Source: Pseudoxanthomonas beigongshangi
GTDB lineage: Bacteria; Pseudomonadota; Gammaproteobacteria; Xanthomonadales; Xanthomonadaceae
Direction: 5' to 3'
NCBI RefSeq assembly: GCF_016820515.1
Contig: NZ_JADHDV010000022.1
Coordinates: 1 to 61,022, forward strand
Length of the DNA: 61,022 nucleotides
A model generated the notes under the pieces. The model did not search any database and had not been told where the DNA came from. It was given only the letters and a program-made list of their open reading frames with translations. Below, in pieces: positions 43,972-52,040 of the stretch. Positions within the stretch are counted from its first letter, which is position 1; each line of letters opens with the position of its first letter. Made by a program: the position numbers and the translations under genes.

Positions 43972-45302
43972 AATGGCTTCTGCCCGCGCTGCTCACCCTC
44001 AGCCTGGCGGCCTGCAGCACGGCGCCGAAGAAACCGGTTCCCCCGCCACTGTCCGGCAAGGGCAAGCCGGGTTCATCGACCGCGCACCAGGATCGCGGCC
44101 CCGCCAGTGGCAAGGACTGCTCGTTCTATGCGCCGGCGCAGGAAGATCCGTCCACGCGCGGCAACTACACCGCCGGTGGCCTGTACAAGCCCGGCGTCTC
44201 CGACACCACCCCCGACCACCTGCCGGATCTGGACTGCATCGCCGAGCCGATGGTGACCGCCGAGGCGCGCTCGCCGATCGGCAACCGCTCGCCGTACACC
44301 GTGCTGGGAAAGAAGTACCAGGTGCTGGACAAGGTCGATGGCTACGTCGAGCAGGGCACCGCTTCGTATTACGGCAACAAGTTCCATGGTCGCCGTACCT
44401 CCAACCAGGAGGTGTACGACATGTATGCCTTCACCGCCGCCCACAAGACCCTGCCGCTGCCCAGCTTCGCGCGGGTCACCAATCTGGACAACGGCCAGTC
44501 GGTGGTGGTGCGGGTGAACGATCGCGGGCCCTTCCATGACGGGCGCGTGATCGATCTGAGCTACGCCGCCGCCTACAAGCTGGGCATCACCCAGCGCGGT
44601 ACCGGCCGGGTGGAAGTGCGCGCGCTGACACCGGGCAAGGACGAGCGTGGCTATGCCGCCGCGCGCTCCGCATCCACGCCCGCCGTCCCGGCCAGCAGCG
44701 GCATGGATGCGCTGGTCGAGAAGCTGCCGGCGTCGAATCCGGCGGCTCAGGCCGCTGCCGCAACGGCTACCGCGGCCAACGCGGCGGTCGTCGCCACGGT
44801 GGATAGACGCGGCAGCCGGCGCTACCAGGTCATTCCGGACACGAAGAATCCGGCCAGCGCCGACCGCTTCGATGCGTGGATGCAGGCCAACGGCGTGCGC
44901 GTGGCCACCGGCAAACCGGCTGCACCGGCACCCACCGGGACGCAGGCCACCGCCGTCTCCACGACGATCGCGTCGCCCGCGGCCTCCCGCGCGGCGGCAT
45001 CGACATCGACGCCGGTGACATCGGCAGGCGCGTCGTCGATTGCGCCTGGCGTGATCCCGCGCGCGCTGGGCGCGCCGCTGCAATTGCAGGTGGGCAGCTT
45101 CGCCAGCCGCGAGAATGCCGACCGGGCGCTGGCCCGGCTGGTCGCGGCGGGCATCGCCGGGGCCAGCCTGAGCGATGTGCAGAGCAACGGACGGGTGCTG
45201 TGGCGACTGCGGGTCGGCGCGACCGACCCGGCCGGCGCCGATGAACTGGCCGGCCGCATCGCCAAACTGGGCTTCGGACGCCCGCAACTGGTCCGCGACT
45301 GA
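43968..45302 (+). CDS. rlpA: Septal ring lytic transglycosylase RlpA (with SPOR domain)
   Basis: The 444-residue lipoprotein (lipobox AAC) carries the RlpA double-psi beta-barrel: GTASYYGNKFHGRRTSNQEVYDMYAFTAAHKTLPLPSFARV, with the Glu, Asp and His corresponding to the catalytic residues of P. aeruginosa RlpA, and VVVRVNDRGPF. A long Ala/Thr-rich linker follows, and the C-terminal SPOR domain (LQLQVGSFASRENADRALARLVAAG) binds denuded glycan at the septum. The linker is longer than usual and low in complexity. A terminator overlaps its stop. Confidence 0.95.
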   Translation: MKWLLPALLTLSLAACSTAPKKPVPPPLSGKGKPGSSTAHQDRGPASGKDCSFYAPAQEDPSTRGNYTAGGLYKPGVSDTTPDHLPDLDCIAEPMVTAEARSPIGNRSPYTVLGKKYQVLDKVDGYVEQGTASYYGNKFHGRRTSNQEVYDMYAFTAAHKTLPLPSFARVTNLDNGQSVVVRVNDRGPFHDGRVIDLSYAAAYKLGITQRGTGRVEVRALTPGKDERGYAAARSASTPAVPASSGMDALVEKLPASNPAAQAAAATATAANAAVVATVDRRGSRRYQVIPDTKNPASADRFDAWMQANGVRVATGKPAAPAPTGTQATAVSTTIASPAASRAAASTSTPVTSAGASSIAPGVIPRALGAPLQLQVGSFASRENADRALARLVAAGIAGASLSDVQSNGRVLWRLRVGATDPAGADELAGRIAKLGFGRPQLVRD

Positions 45303-45320
45303 ACCGCGCTGCGGTTTTTT
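45302..45320 (+). terminator. Terminator of the rlpA transcript
   Basis: AACCGC (45302-45307), loop GCT, GCGGTT (45311-45316), then TTTT. It begins in the stop codon of rlpA and precedes the dacA promoter. Confidence 0.7.
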
Positions 45321-45344
45321 CGCCTGTTTTTCGGCCTTGGTGGA

Positions 45345-45372
45345 TTCCCAGCCGCCAATGCCTGCCTAAAAT
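45345..45372 (+). promoter_or_regulatory. Promoter of dacA
   Basis: TTCCCA (45345-45350), 16 bases, TAAAAT (45367-45372). A transcript starting near 45379 has a leader of about 42 bases containing the AGGAG site at 45406-45410. With the terminator before it, dacA is a separate transcript. Confidence 0.45.
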
Positions 45373-45420
45373 GTCGTTTTCGTCGAACGGGCCCCGCGCC
45401 CAGTCAGGAGTTCGCAGCAG

Positions 45421-46620
45421 ATGAAGTTCCGTTTCGCCCTGGCCGCCCTGGCCACCGCCGCCTTCGGCGCGGCGATCGCGCAGACCCCGGCACCGCAGCC
45501 GGCGCCGGTCGCCCCGCCCGCCGAATCCGTCGCCATCCCGCCGCCGCCCAAGCCGGTCGGCACCGCATGGGTGCTGATGGACTACATCACCGGCCAGGTG
45601 CTGGCGGGCGAGAACTACGACCAGCGCGTCGAGCCGGCCAGCATCACCAAGGTGATGACCTCCTACGTGCTGGCGGCCGAGCAGAAGAACGGCAAGATCC
45701 GTCCGGAAGACCAGGTGATGATGAGCGAGCGCGCCTGGCGCGAGGGCGGCGCCGGCACCGATGGCAGCTACAGCGGTTTCGCGGTCAATAAGACCGCGCC
45801 GCTGCTGGACATGGAAAAGGGCATGGCCGTGCAGTCGGGCAACGATGCCGCCATCGCGCTGGCCGAACACGCCGCCGGCAGCCAGGAAGCCTTCGCGTCG
45901 CTGATGAACAACTATGCCGCCAAGATCGGCATGAAGGGCTCGCGCTTCGCCAACGCCCACGGCCTGTCCGCGCCGGAGCACTATTCCACCGCCTACGATC
46001 TGGCCCTGCTGGGCCGCGCGCTGATCCGCGACTATCCGGAAACCTACGCGTTCAACAAGATCAAGGAATTCACCGTCGGCACCATCACCCAGCCCAACCG
46101 CAACCTGCTGTTGTGGCGCGACGGCAGCGTGGACGGCATCAAGACCGGGCACCACTCCGGCGCCGGCTACTGCCTGATGAGTTCGGCCAAGCGTGGTGAC
46201 CAGCGCCTGATCGCGGTGGTGATGGGTTCGACCTCCGAGAAGCAGCGCGCCGACGACAGCCTGGCGCTGCTCAACTGGGGCTTCCGCTTCTACGAAACCC
46301 ACCGCCTGTACGAGCCGGGCAAGGTCATCGCCAGCCAGCGCGTGTGGAAGGGCCAGGCCAAGGAAGTGCAGCTGGGCGTGGCCCAGCCGATGCTGGTCAG
46401 CGTGCCGCGTGGCCGCTACGCCGATCTGAAGCCGAGCATGAACGTGCCCAAGACCCTGGTCGCGCCGATCACGAAGGGCCAGGCCATCGGCGACGTGAAG
46501 GTCACCCTGGACGGCAAGGTCGTCGCCCAGGCCCCGCTGGTGGCGGTCAACGCCGTCGAGGAAGCCGGCTTCTTCAAGCGCCTGTGGGACGCCTTCTGGA
46601 TGTGGTGGGAGTCGGACTGA
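45421..46620 (+). CDS. dacA: D-alanyl-D-alanine carboxypeptidase (PBP5-type)
   Basis: The 399-residue protein has a signal peptide (MKFRFALAALATAAFGAAIA), a Pro-rich start, and the low-molecular-weight PBP domain with SITK at 74-77, SGN in VQSGNDAA and KTG in GIKTGHHSGAGYC. The C-terminal beta domain ends in the amphipathic VEEAGFFKRLWDAFWMWWESD that binds the membrane. It trims pentapeptides to tetrapeptides and sets the level of cross-linking. The 45-base leader, ribosome site and its own terminator show it is monocistronic although it lies beside the mre cluster. Confidence 0.95.
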   Translation: MKFRFALAALATAAFGAAIAQTPAPQPAPVAPPAESVAIPPPPKPVGTAWVLMDYITGQVLAGENYDQRVEPASITKVMTSYVLAAEQKNGKIRPEDQVMMSERAWREGGAGTDGSYSGFAVNKTAPLLDMEKGMAVQSGNDAAIALAEHAAGSQEAFASLMNNYAAKIGMKGSRFANAHGLSAPEHYSTAYDLALLGRALIRDYPETYAFNKIKEFTVGTITQPNRNLLLWRDGSVDGIKTGHHSGAGYCLMSSAKRGDQRLIAVVMGSTSEKQRADDSLALLNWGFRFYETHRLYEPGKVIASQRVWKGQAKEVQLGVAQPMLVSVPRGRYADLKPSMNVPKTLVAPITKGQAIGDVKVTLDGKVVAQAPLVAVNAVEEAGFFKRLWDAFWMWWESD

Positions 46621-46646
46621 GTTCCACATCCAACACGCAATGATCG

Positions 46647-46677
46647 CGAAGCCGGCGCAAGCCGGCTTCGTCGTTTT
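46647..46677 (+). terminator. Terminator of dacA
   Basis: CGAAGCCGGC (46647-46656), loop GCAA, GCCGGCTTCG (46661-46670), followed by TCGTTTT. Perfect 10-bp stem. Confidence 0.85.
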
Positions 46678-46701
46678 CGCATCCTCGATCCCGATCAAGG
46701 G

Positions 46702-47160
46702 TCATCGAGGGCCCGCAACGCGCGCACGCGACCGATGCTTCCTGGCGTTCCGGCCGGGCGTGGCGAGCGCACCCGCCGACGCCGCCTTCAGGAGCCGCCG
46801 GAACGTCGGGCATTCCATGTGGCTGGGCGCGCGACAGGCGGCGGCGTGGCGCAGGCCATCGCGCATGGCGCCGAGCTGGCGGATGGTGCGGTCCAACTCG
46901 GCGCTCTTGTCCAGCAGCATCTGCCGATCGATGCGCGGCTGCCCGTCGGGCGCGAACATCGCCGCGATCTCGTCCAGCGAAAAACCGGCGGCCCGGCCCA
47001 GCGCGATCAGCGCGAGCCGGTCCAGGACGCGGGCGTCGAACACGCGCCGCAGCCCGTGCCGACCGATGGCGCGGATCAGGCCTTTTTCCTCGTAGTACCG
47101 TAAGGTCGAAGCGGGTACCCCGGTGCGTTCGGCCACCTGGCCGATATCCAGTTCCTGCAT
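46702..47160 (-). CDS. MerR-family transcriptional regulator
   Basis: The 152-residue protein has the MerR winged helix (DIGQVAERTGVPASTLRYYEEKGLIRAIGRHGLRRVFD), a coiled coil (LLDKSAELDRTIRQLGAMRDGLRHA) and a short C-terminal effector region with two Cys (AACRAPSHMECPTF), suggesting metal, redox or thiol sensing. A perfect 22-base palindrome lies just upstream between it and the divergent methyltransferase gene, with MerR-like spacing. It probably controls the methyltransferase and the DUF2938 gene. The inducing signal is unknown. Confidence 0.9.
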   Translation of the reverse strand: MQELDIGQVAERTGVPASTLRYYEEKGLIRAIGRHGLRRVFDARVLDRLALIALGRAAGFSLDEIAAMFAPDGQPRIDRQMLLDKSAELDRTIRQLGAMRDGLRHAAACRAPSHMECPTFRRLLKAASAGALATPGRNARKHRSRARVAGPR

Positions 47161-47164
47161 GGGC

Positions 47165-47195
47165 TTGACTTCAAGTCGACTTGAAGTCGCACAGT
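47165..47195 (+). promoter_or_regulatory. MerR-type operator/promoter with 22-bp palindrome
   Basis: Half-sites GACTTCAAGTC and GACTTGAAGTC abut exactly (47167-47188), a perfect dyad. It is centred in a promoter with -35 TTGACT (47165-47170), a 19-base spacer and -10-like CACAGT (47190-47195), reading towards the methyltransferase. Overlong 19-base spacing under a dyad is the classic MerR activation layout. Confidence 0.8.
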
Positions 47196-47235
47196 GCCCT
47201 TACTCCTCCCCCGGCGCAAGCGGGCGCAGAAAACC

Positions 47236-48084
47236 ATGGATACGAAGACGATCGCCGATGAGCAGGCCAGGCTCTGGAACGGCACCGGCGGCCAAGCCTG
47301 GGTGGACCAGCAGGCGCTGCTGGACGCGATGCTGGAACCGTTCATTCCCATCCTGCGGGAGGCATTGAACGAGCCTGCCGCGCGGGTGCTGGACATTGGC
47401 TGCGGCACCGGTGCCACCACCCTGGCGATGGCGCGGGTGCTGGCGGGGCAGGGCGAGTGCATCGGTGTCGACATTTCCGCGCCGATGCTGGCGCTGGCCC
47501 GCGAGCGTGCGCAGCGCGAAGACCTGCGCGTGCGGTTCGTCCAGGCCGACGCGCAGACATACCCGTTTCCAGCGGAACACTTCGATCGGATCATCTCGCG
47601 CTTCGGCGTGATGTTCTTCGCCGATCCGGTACGGGCGTTCGCCAACCTTCACCGATCGGCAAGGCCGGATGCACGATTGTGTTTCATCGCCTGGCGCAGC
47701 GCCGCGGACAATCCGTTCATGACCACGGCGGAACGTGCCGCCGCACCGTGGCTTGCCTTGCCCGAGCGGCGCGCGGATGGTCCCGGCCAGTTCGCGTTCG
47801 CCGACCCGCATCGCGTCCATCGACTGCTCGAGGAAGCCGGCTGGTGCGACATCGAGATCCGTCCGGTCGATCCGATCTGCTCGCTGCCCGAATCCCGGTT
47901 GGTTTCCTACTTCACCCGGCTGGGGCCGGTGGGACAGGCATTGCAGGAGGCGGATGCCGAAACCCGAACGCAGGTCGTCGGCGCCATGCGTGCCGCGTTC
48001 GAATCCTACGTGCGGGGATCCGAAGTCCGCTTCACCGCCGCCTGCTGGCGGATCGATGCGCGCCGAGGGAGTGCAGCGCGATGA
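47236..48084 (+). CDS. Class I SAM-dependent methyltransferase
   Basis: The 282-residue protein has the Rossmann SAM-binding motif RVLDIGCGTGATTLAMARVL, acidic motif GVDISAPMLALARERA, VQADAQTYPF, and FGVMFFADPVRAF, as in the Ubie/ArsM-like branch. The acceptor is not evident. The ATG at 47236 is chosen over an upstream in-frame start at 47194 that would read from within the promoter. DUF2938 follows with ATGA overlap, so the two form an operon under the MerR-type promoter. Confidence 0.88.
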   Translation: MDTKTIADEQARLWNGTGGQAWVDQQALLDAMLEPFIPILREALNEPAARVLDIGCGTGATTLAMARVLAGQGECIGVDISAPMLALARERAQREDLRVRFVQADAQTYPFPAEHFDRIISRFGVMFFADPVRAFANLHRSARPDARLCFIAWRSAADNPFMTTAERAAAPWLALPERRADGPGQFAFADPHRVHRLLEEAGWCDIEIRPVDPICSLPESRLVSYFTRLGPVGQALQEADAETRTQVVGAMRAAFESYVRGSEVRFTAACWRIDARRGSAAR

Positions 48085-48578
48085 TGCCGCCGTCGGAATT
48101 CGTCGTGCATGCGATTGTGCTTGGCCTGGGCGCCACCGCGCTGATGGATGCCTGGATCTGGCTGCGCCAGCGCTGGTTGGGCGTGCCGGGACTGAACTAC
48201 ACACTGCTTGGACGCTGGGTGGCGTGGTTGCCGCGTGGCCGTTTTCTTCACGATCCCATCGCGGCCACTCCACCGGTGCATGGCGAGCGGGTGATTGGCA
48301 TCGCGGCGCATGTGCTGACCGGGATTGTCTTCGCTGCGATTCTGCTGATGTTCGGAGGTGAAGCGTGGCTTCGCGCGCCAACGCTTCCGCTATCCCTGAT
48401 GGTCGGCATCGGTTCCGTGGTTGCGCCGTTTCTGCTGATGCAGCCCGGCATGGCGCTGGGCATCGCCGCCCGCCGCGCGCCGCATCCCGGCCGCACACGC
48501 CTGCACAGCCTGGTGACGCACGCGATGTTCGGCGTCGGCCTGTATCTGAGCGGAAAGATCCTGTCGTGGATGGCATGA
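48081..48578 (+). CDS. DUF2938-like membrane protein
   Basis: The 165-residue protein has four hydrophobic segments (EFVVHAIVLGLGATALMDAWIWL, IGIAAHVLTGIVFAAILLMFGG, LPLSLMVGIGSVVAPFLLMQPGMALGIAA, THAMFGVGLYLSGKILSWMA) and the sequence layout of the DUF2938 family, including GRWVAWLPRGRFLHDPIAATPPVHGE. No function is known. Start ATG at 48081 overlaps the methyltransferase stop. It is likely inner-membrane. Confidence 0.8.
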   Translation: MMPPSEFVVHAIVLGLGATALMDAWIWLRQRWLGVPGLNYTLLGRWVAWLPRGRFLHDPIAATPPVHGERVIGIAAHVLTGIVFAAILLMFGGEAWLRAPTLPLSLMVGIGSVVAPFLLMQPGMALGIAARRAPHPGRTRLHSLVTHAMFGVGLYLSGKILSWMA

Positions 48579-48796
48579 CCGCATCAACGCGAATCGCCGG
48601 CGCGAGGGTGCGTTGCGCAGCAACAGCACTGGCGTGAAGGATGACGTCTTCCGCGTCGCCACGAGCATGCGGACAGGCAAGCGGACTCCACCTGTATTCC
48701 GCGACGGGCGGAAAGGCCGGAATACTTCCGGCACATGCACGCGTCCGGCATCGCCTCGAGCATGCGGGCCGGACGTCCATCCGGTGGAGGCAGCAG

Positions 48797-49447
48797 ATGA
48801 ACCCGTGTCGTTCCGTTCTCCCATGGTGTGCCCGGCGCGTGCTTCCGGGTGTGTCGGGACTGGTGCTGCTGGTGGCCTGGGTTGCCGGCGCCGGCGCGGT
48901 CGAACCCCGCCTTCGCGTCGATGGCGCCAGCGTGGAATCGTTCGAACCGCCAGCCACGGTGCGGGTGCCGGCTTCCGCCGAATACCTCGGCAACCGGCGC
49001 TGGGTGCTGTACGGCTATGCCGATTGCGATCTGCATGTATACGCGCAGAAGGACGCCAAGGGCATGGTGCAGCGGCTGTACTGGATACAGTCGGAAGCCT
49101 ACATTCCCAGCCGGCCCGAACTGACCCATGCCGGCGATTACGCCAAGTCCCGCGCGCTGAAGATGGGTGGACTGGATTTCCATCTTGACACCTGGGGTCG
49201 CGCGCTGAGCGACGAGGCGCCCGCCGACTCGGATCTGGAACAGGTCGAACAGCTGGTCGCCGCCGCGAAGCTCAGGTTGCCGCAGCACATGGCCTTCGTC
49301 CGTCTGGTGCATTTGCCGGACGCGGCGCAGCGCAAGGAACTGATGCTCATCTATGCCGAGCGCGCCGATACCGACGCCGCGCCCGACGACAGCGTGGTTG
49401 CGCGCATGCGGCAGGCCATCGGTCTGGAAAGCCGGCCAGGGCCCTAG
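48797..49447 (+). CDS. Exported hypothetical protein
   Basis: The 216-residue product has a signal peptide (VLPGVSGLVLLVAWVAGAGA, residues about 16-36) and a mature part without a domain I know: VEPRLRVDGASVESFEPPATVRVPASAEYLGNRRWVLYGYADCDLHVYAQ, then LKMGGLDFHLDTWGRALSDEAPADSDLEQVEQLVAAAKLRLP. The middle resembles a small beta-rich domain. A GGAGG site supports the ATG at 48797. A 218-base gap (48579-48796) with no gene separates it from DUF2938. It may be cotranscribed with the following protease. Confidence 0.65.
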   Translation: MNPCRSVLPWCARRVLPGVSGLVLLVAWVAGAGAVEPRLRVDGASVESFEPPATVRVPASAEYLGNRRWVLYGYADCDLHVYAQKDAKGMVQRLYWIQSEAYIPSRPELTHAGDYAKSRALKMGGLDFHLDTWGRALSDEAPADSDLEQVEQLVAAAKLRLPQHMAFVRLVHLPDAAQRKELMLIYAERADTDAAPDDSVVARMRQAIGLESRPGP

Positions 49448-49557
49448 CGCCTGGAGCGGATGACGCGGCATGGCGGGAGTCACCGTGACCAACGGCCATT
49501 GATCCGGTACCTGTCCCCTCCGTAGCGTGGTCCGCATTCCCCACGGAGCAACGGAAC

Positions 49558-50484
49558 ATGCGCTTGGCATTGATGGCGGTGATGGTGTGCGCGGTGCTGG
49601 GCGCGACCACATCGCAAGGATGGGCGGCGGACGCGAAGGCCGGCGATCCGGTTGTCGATATCGACGATGTCGAGCGCTTCTACCGGCTCTACGACAGCGT
49701 CCAGGGACACCCGAGCGCCGAACAATTGCAGCGCGATTACCTGGATGCTGGATCCGAGGGACTACACCACTTCGCCAAGGCCCGCCGCATCACCGGCGAG
49801 GCGATCGCCGCGAACCTGGCGAAGAATCCGCAGGCCTACATCGATGCCAAGCGCTGCATGGAAGTGCTGCCGGACACCCGGAACCGGCTCAGGGCTTCCT
49901 TGCGGAAACTGGTGGAACTGTATCCGGAAGCGCGCCTGCCCACGGTCACGATAGCGGTGGGACGCGGCAAGCCGGTCGGCACCGCCAGCGCCGACACTGG
50001 CGTGCAGATCGGACTGGAAGCGCTGTGCGCGACCGACTGGCTCAATCCCGACCTGGAGGATCGCTTCGTCCACGTGATCGCGCACGAATATGTGCACGTC
50101 CAGCAGGTGCCGGCGTTCGTCGAAACCGAGCAGGCCACGGTGCTGGAGAGCGCGCTGATGGAAGGTGCCGCCGAATTCGTCGGCGAGCTGATCTCCGGCG
50201 AGGTGGCGTACCTGCATCTGAAACAGAACACGAAGGGGCAGGAGCTGGCCATCGAAACCAAGTTCCAGGCCGACATGGACAAGCGCGATCTGTCCGACTG
50301 GATCTACAACAGCAAACCCGGAAACCCGGGCGATCTCGGTTATTGGGTCGGCTACCGGATCGTGAAATCGTATTACCAGAACGCCAGCGACAAGCGGCAG
50401 GCGCTGCGTGACATCATCGGTTTGCAGGATGCACGGGCGTTCCTCGCACGCAGCGGCTGGCGGCCGGGCATCGAGCTGCGCTAG
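49558..50484 (+). CDS. Exported DUF2268-like zinc-dependent protease
   Basis: The 308-residue protein has a signal peptide (MRLALMAVMVCAVLGATTSQGWAAD) and the zinc site HEYVH at 176-180, with a downstream EGAAEF (Glu202 and Glu206) as in gluzincins such as the DUF2268 putative protease family. The length and order fit. A periplasmic or secreted role is expected. Its TAG stop overlaps the convergent ankyrin gene's TAG stop on the other strand (CTAG at 50481-50484). Confidence 0.78.
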   Translation: MRLALMAVMVCAVLGATTSQGWAADAKAGDPVVDIDDVERFYRLYDSVQGHPSAEQLQRDYLDAGSEGLHHFAKARRITGEAIAANLAKNPQAYIDAKRCMEVLPDTRNRLRASLRKLVELYPEARLPTVTIAVGRGKPVGTASADTGVQIGLEALCATDWLNPDLEDRFVHVIAHEYVHVQQVPAFVETEQATVLESALMEGAAEFVGELISGEVAYLHLKQNTKGQELAIETKFQADMDKRDLSDWIYNSKPGNPGDLGYWVGYRIVKSYYQNASDKRQALRDIIGLQDARAFLARSGWRPGIELR

Positions 50485-51194
50485 CGGCGCGACAGATGCG
50501 GCTTGCCCACGCCCATCACGCCCCAGCCGGTGCCATGGTCGTAGGTGGAATTGCGCGCCGGATGGATGAAGTGATCGCCGAAGCAGAGCTTGCGCAGGAT
50601 GGCGTCGGGCCGCAGGTGCCAGCTGGCCCAGCCCAGCGGTGAATCGCCATTCCGGTCGCGGGCATCGATGCGTGCGCCCGCGGCCAGCAGCAGATCGATG
50701 GCGCGCTCGCTGCCGAATGCGGCGGCGCGATGCAGCGGCGTTTCCCCCTGGGTGCGGGCATCGCGCATGAAGCTGCCGGTTTCGATGCCCGGCAGGGTGG
50801 CGCAATCGGGATCTGCACCGGCGGCCAGCAGCATGTCAACGATGGTGTCGTAGGCGGGGCGATTGGCCTTGCACAGGGCCAGGTGCAGCGGCGATTCGCC
50901 GGTGTCGGGCAGGACATGGCCGGGGTTGGCGCCCTGTTCGATCAGGAACTGGCACAGTGGCCAGTGGCCGTGGAAGACCGCATCGCCCAGGCCGAGATTG
51001 TCGCCGAGCGATGCGAGGGTTTCACCATGGGCAAGCAGGAAGCGGATGGCGCTGACGTCGCCGTAGTACGCGCACCACTGGATGAGCCGAACACCATTTC
51101 TATCCGCGTCGGTGGCGGCATGGCCGTCGTCGACATGCTCGAACACCAGATCGGTGCGGCCATCGCGGATGCGGTCGAGGCGATCGCTGTTCAT
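50481..51194 (-). CDS. Ankyrin-repeat protein
   Basis: The 237-residue protein consists of ankyrin repeats: NGVRLIQWCAYYGDVSAIRFLLAHG, LGLGDAVFHGHWPLCQFLIEQGANP, GESPLHLALCKANRPAYDTIVDMLLAAGADP, GETPLHRAAAFGSERAIDLLLAAGARI and NGDSPLGWASWHL. It has no signal peptide and no other domain. It probably mediates protein contacts; a partner is not evident. The ATG at 51194 follows a GAG-type site. Confidence 0.82.
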   Translation of the reverse strand: MNSDRLDRIRDGRTDLVFEHVDDGHAATDADRNGVRLIQWCAYYGDVSAIRFLLAHGETLASLGDNLGLGDAVFHGHWPLCQFLIEQGANPGHVLPDTGESPLHLALCKANRPAYDTIVDMLLAAGADPDCATLPGIETGSFMRDARTQGETPLHRAAAFGSERAIDLLLAAGARIDARDRNGDSPLGWASWHLRPDAILRKLCFGDHFIHPARNSTYDHGTGWGVMGVGKPHLSRR

Positions 51195-51297
51195 GGGAAG
51201 GCGCTCCACCAGGTTCCGAACCGGTGGGTCGATTCTGCCATCGGAACCGGAACCCCTCGTTCGCCGTTCGTCCGACGCATCCCGGACGCTGGCGGGG

Positions 51298-51858
51298 TCA
51301 TGACAAGGAGCGTGTACCGGAGCGCGCCGCGGCGAGGAACAGCGCCGCCGACACCAGCCACAGGCCGGTGAACACCACCGTCGCCGGCCACGGATGATCC
51401 ATGCCGGAGAACTGGGCAACCAGGCCGATCGTGGCCTGGGCGATGGCGGTGGCGGTGAGCGCGGCGGCCATGCCGCCCGGACGGAAGCGTGCGATGAACG
51501 CACCGGCCACGCCGATCGCCAGCACGCCGGCATACCAGAGATTGTAGGAATTGGTTTCGCTGCCGACGAACCCGACCGCCAGGTTCACCCACACCAGCAG
51601 GAACGCGGTGCCGACCGCGAGCAACGCGCCCGCCCGGTACCGCCAGTTGCCGCCCTTGCGCATCGCCACGTCGCAGGCGCCGCAGGCGACGGCGAGCATG
51701 CCGCCGAAGACGACGAAATCGGACAGCGTCCAGTTCACTTCGTCGGTGAACTGCATGGCGATCAGCGGCAACGACAGCAGGCAGGCGGCGGCGCCCCACA
51801 TCAACAGGCGCCAGCCGGCGAAATGCGGTTCACGGGGATGTCGCGCGTCTGTGGTCAT
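51298..51858 (-). CDS. Integral membrane protein of unknown function
   Basis: The 186-residue protein has five or six membrane helices (GWRLLMWGAAACLLSLPLIAM, TLSDFVVFGGMLAVACGACDVAM, YRAGALLAVGTAFLLVWVNLAVGF, WYAGVLAIGVAGAFIARF, MAAALTATAIAQATIGLVAQF, VVFTGLWLVSAALFLAAA). No known family is recalled. The ATG at 51858 has GGGAGA upstream. It lies next to the ankyrin gene, divergent of none. Confidence 0.7.
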   Translation of the reverse strand: MTTDARHPREPHFAGWRLLMWGAAACLLSLPLIAMQFTDEVNWTLSDFVVFGGMLAVACGACDVAMRKGGNWRYRAGALLAVGTAFLLVWVNLAVGFVGSETNSYNLWYAGVLAIGVAGAFIARFRPGGMAAALTATAIAQATIGLVAQFSGMDHPWPATVVFTGLWLVSAALFLAAARSGTRSLS

Positions 51859-52040
51859 GAGCTTGTCTCCCTTCCGAGGTGGCCCAGCGTGCCGGCCAGG
51901 CATGAAAAAAGCAGGTCGGCTGTGTGAAGTGGAGATGAAAACAACGTCGTGCCATACATTTCAGGTAGCAGGTAGCGCGAAGCCCCGCCAGGTCCAGGTC
52001 ATGTCACGCCGGCTTGGCGGTTGGCGACGCTGACGTGGTG

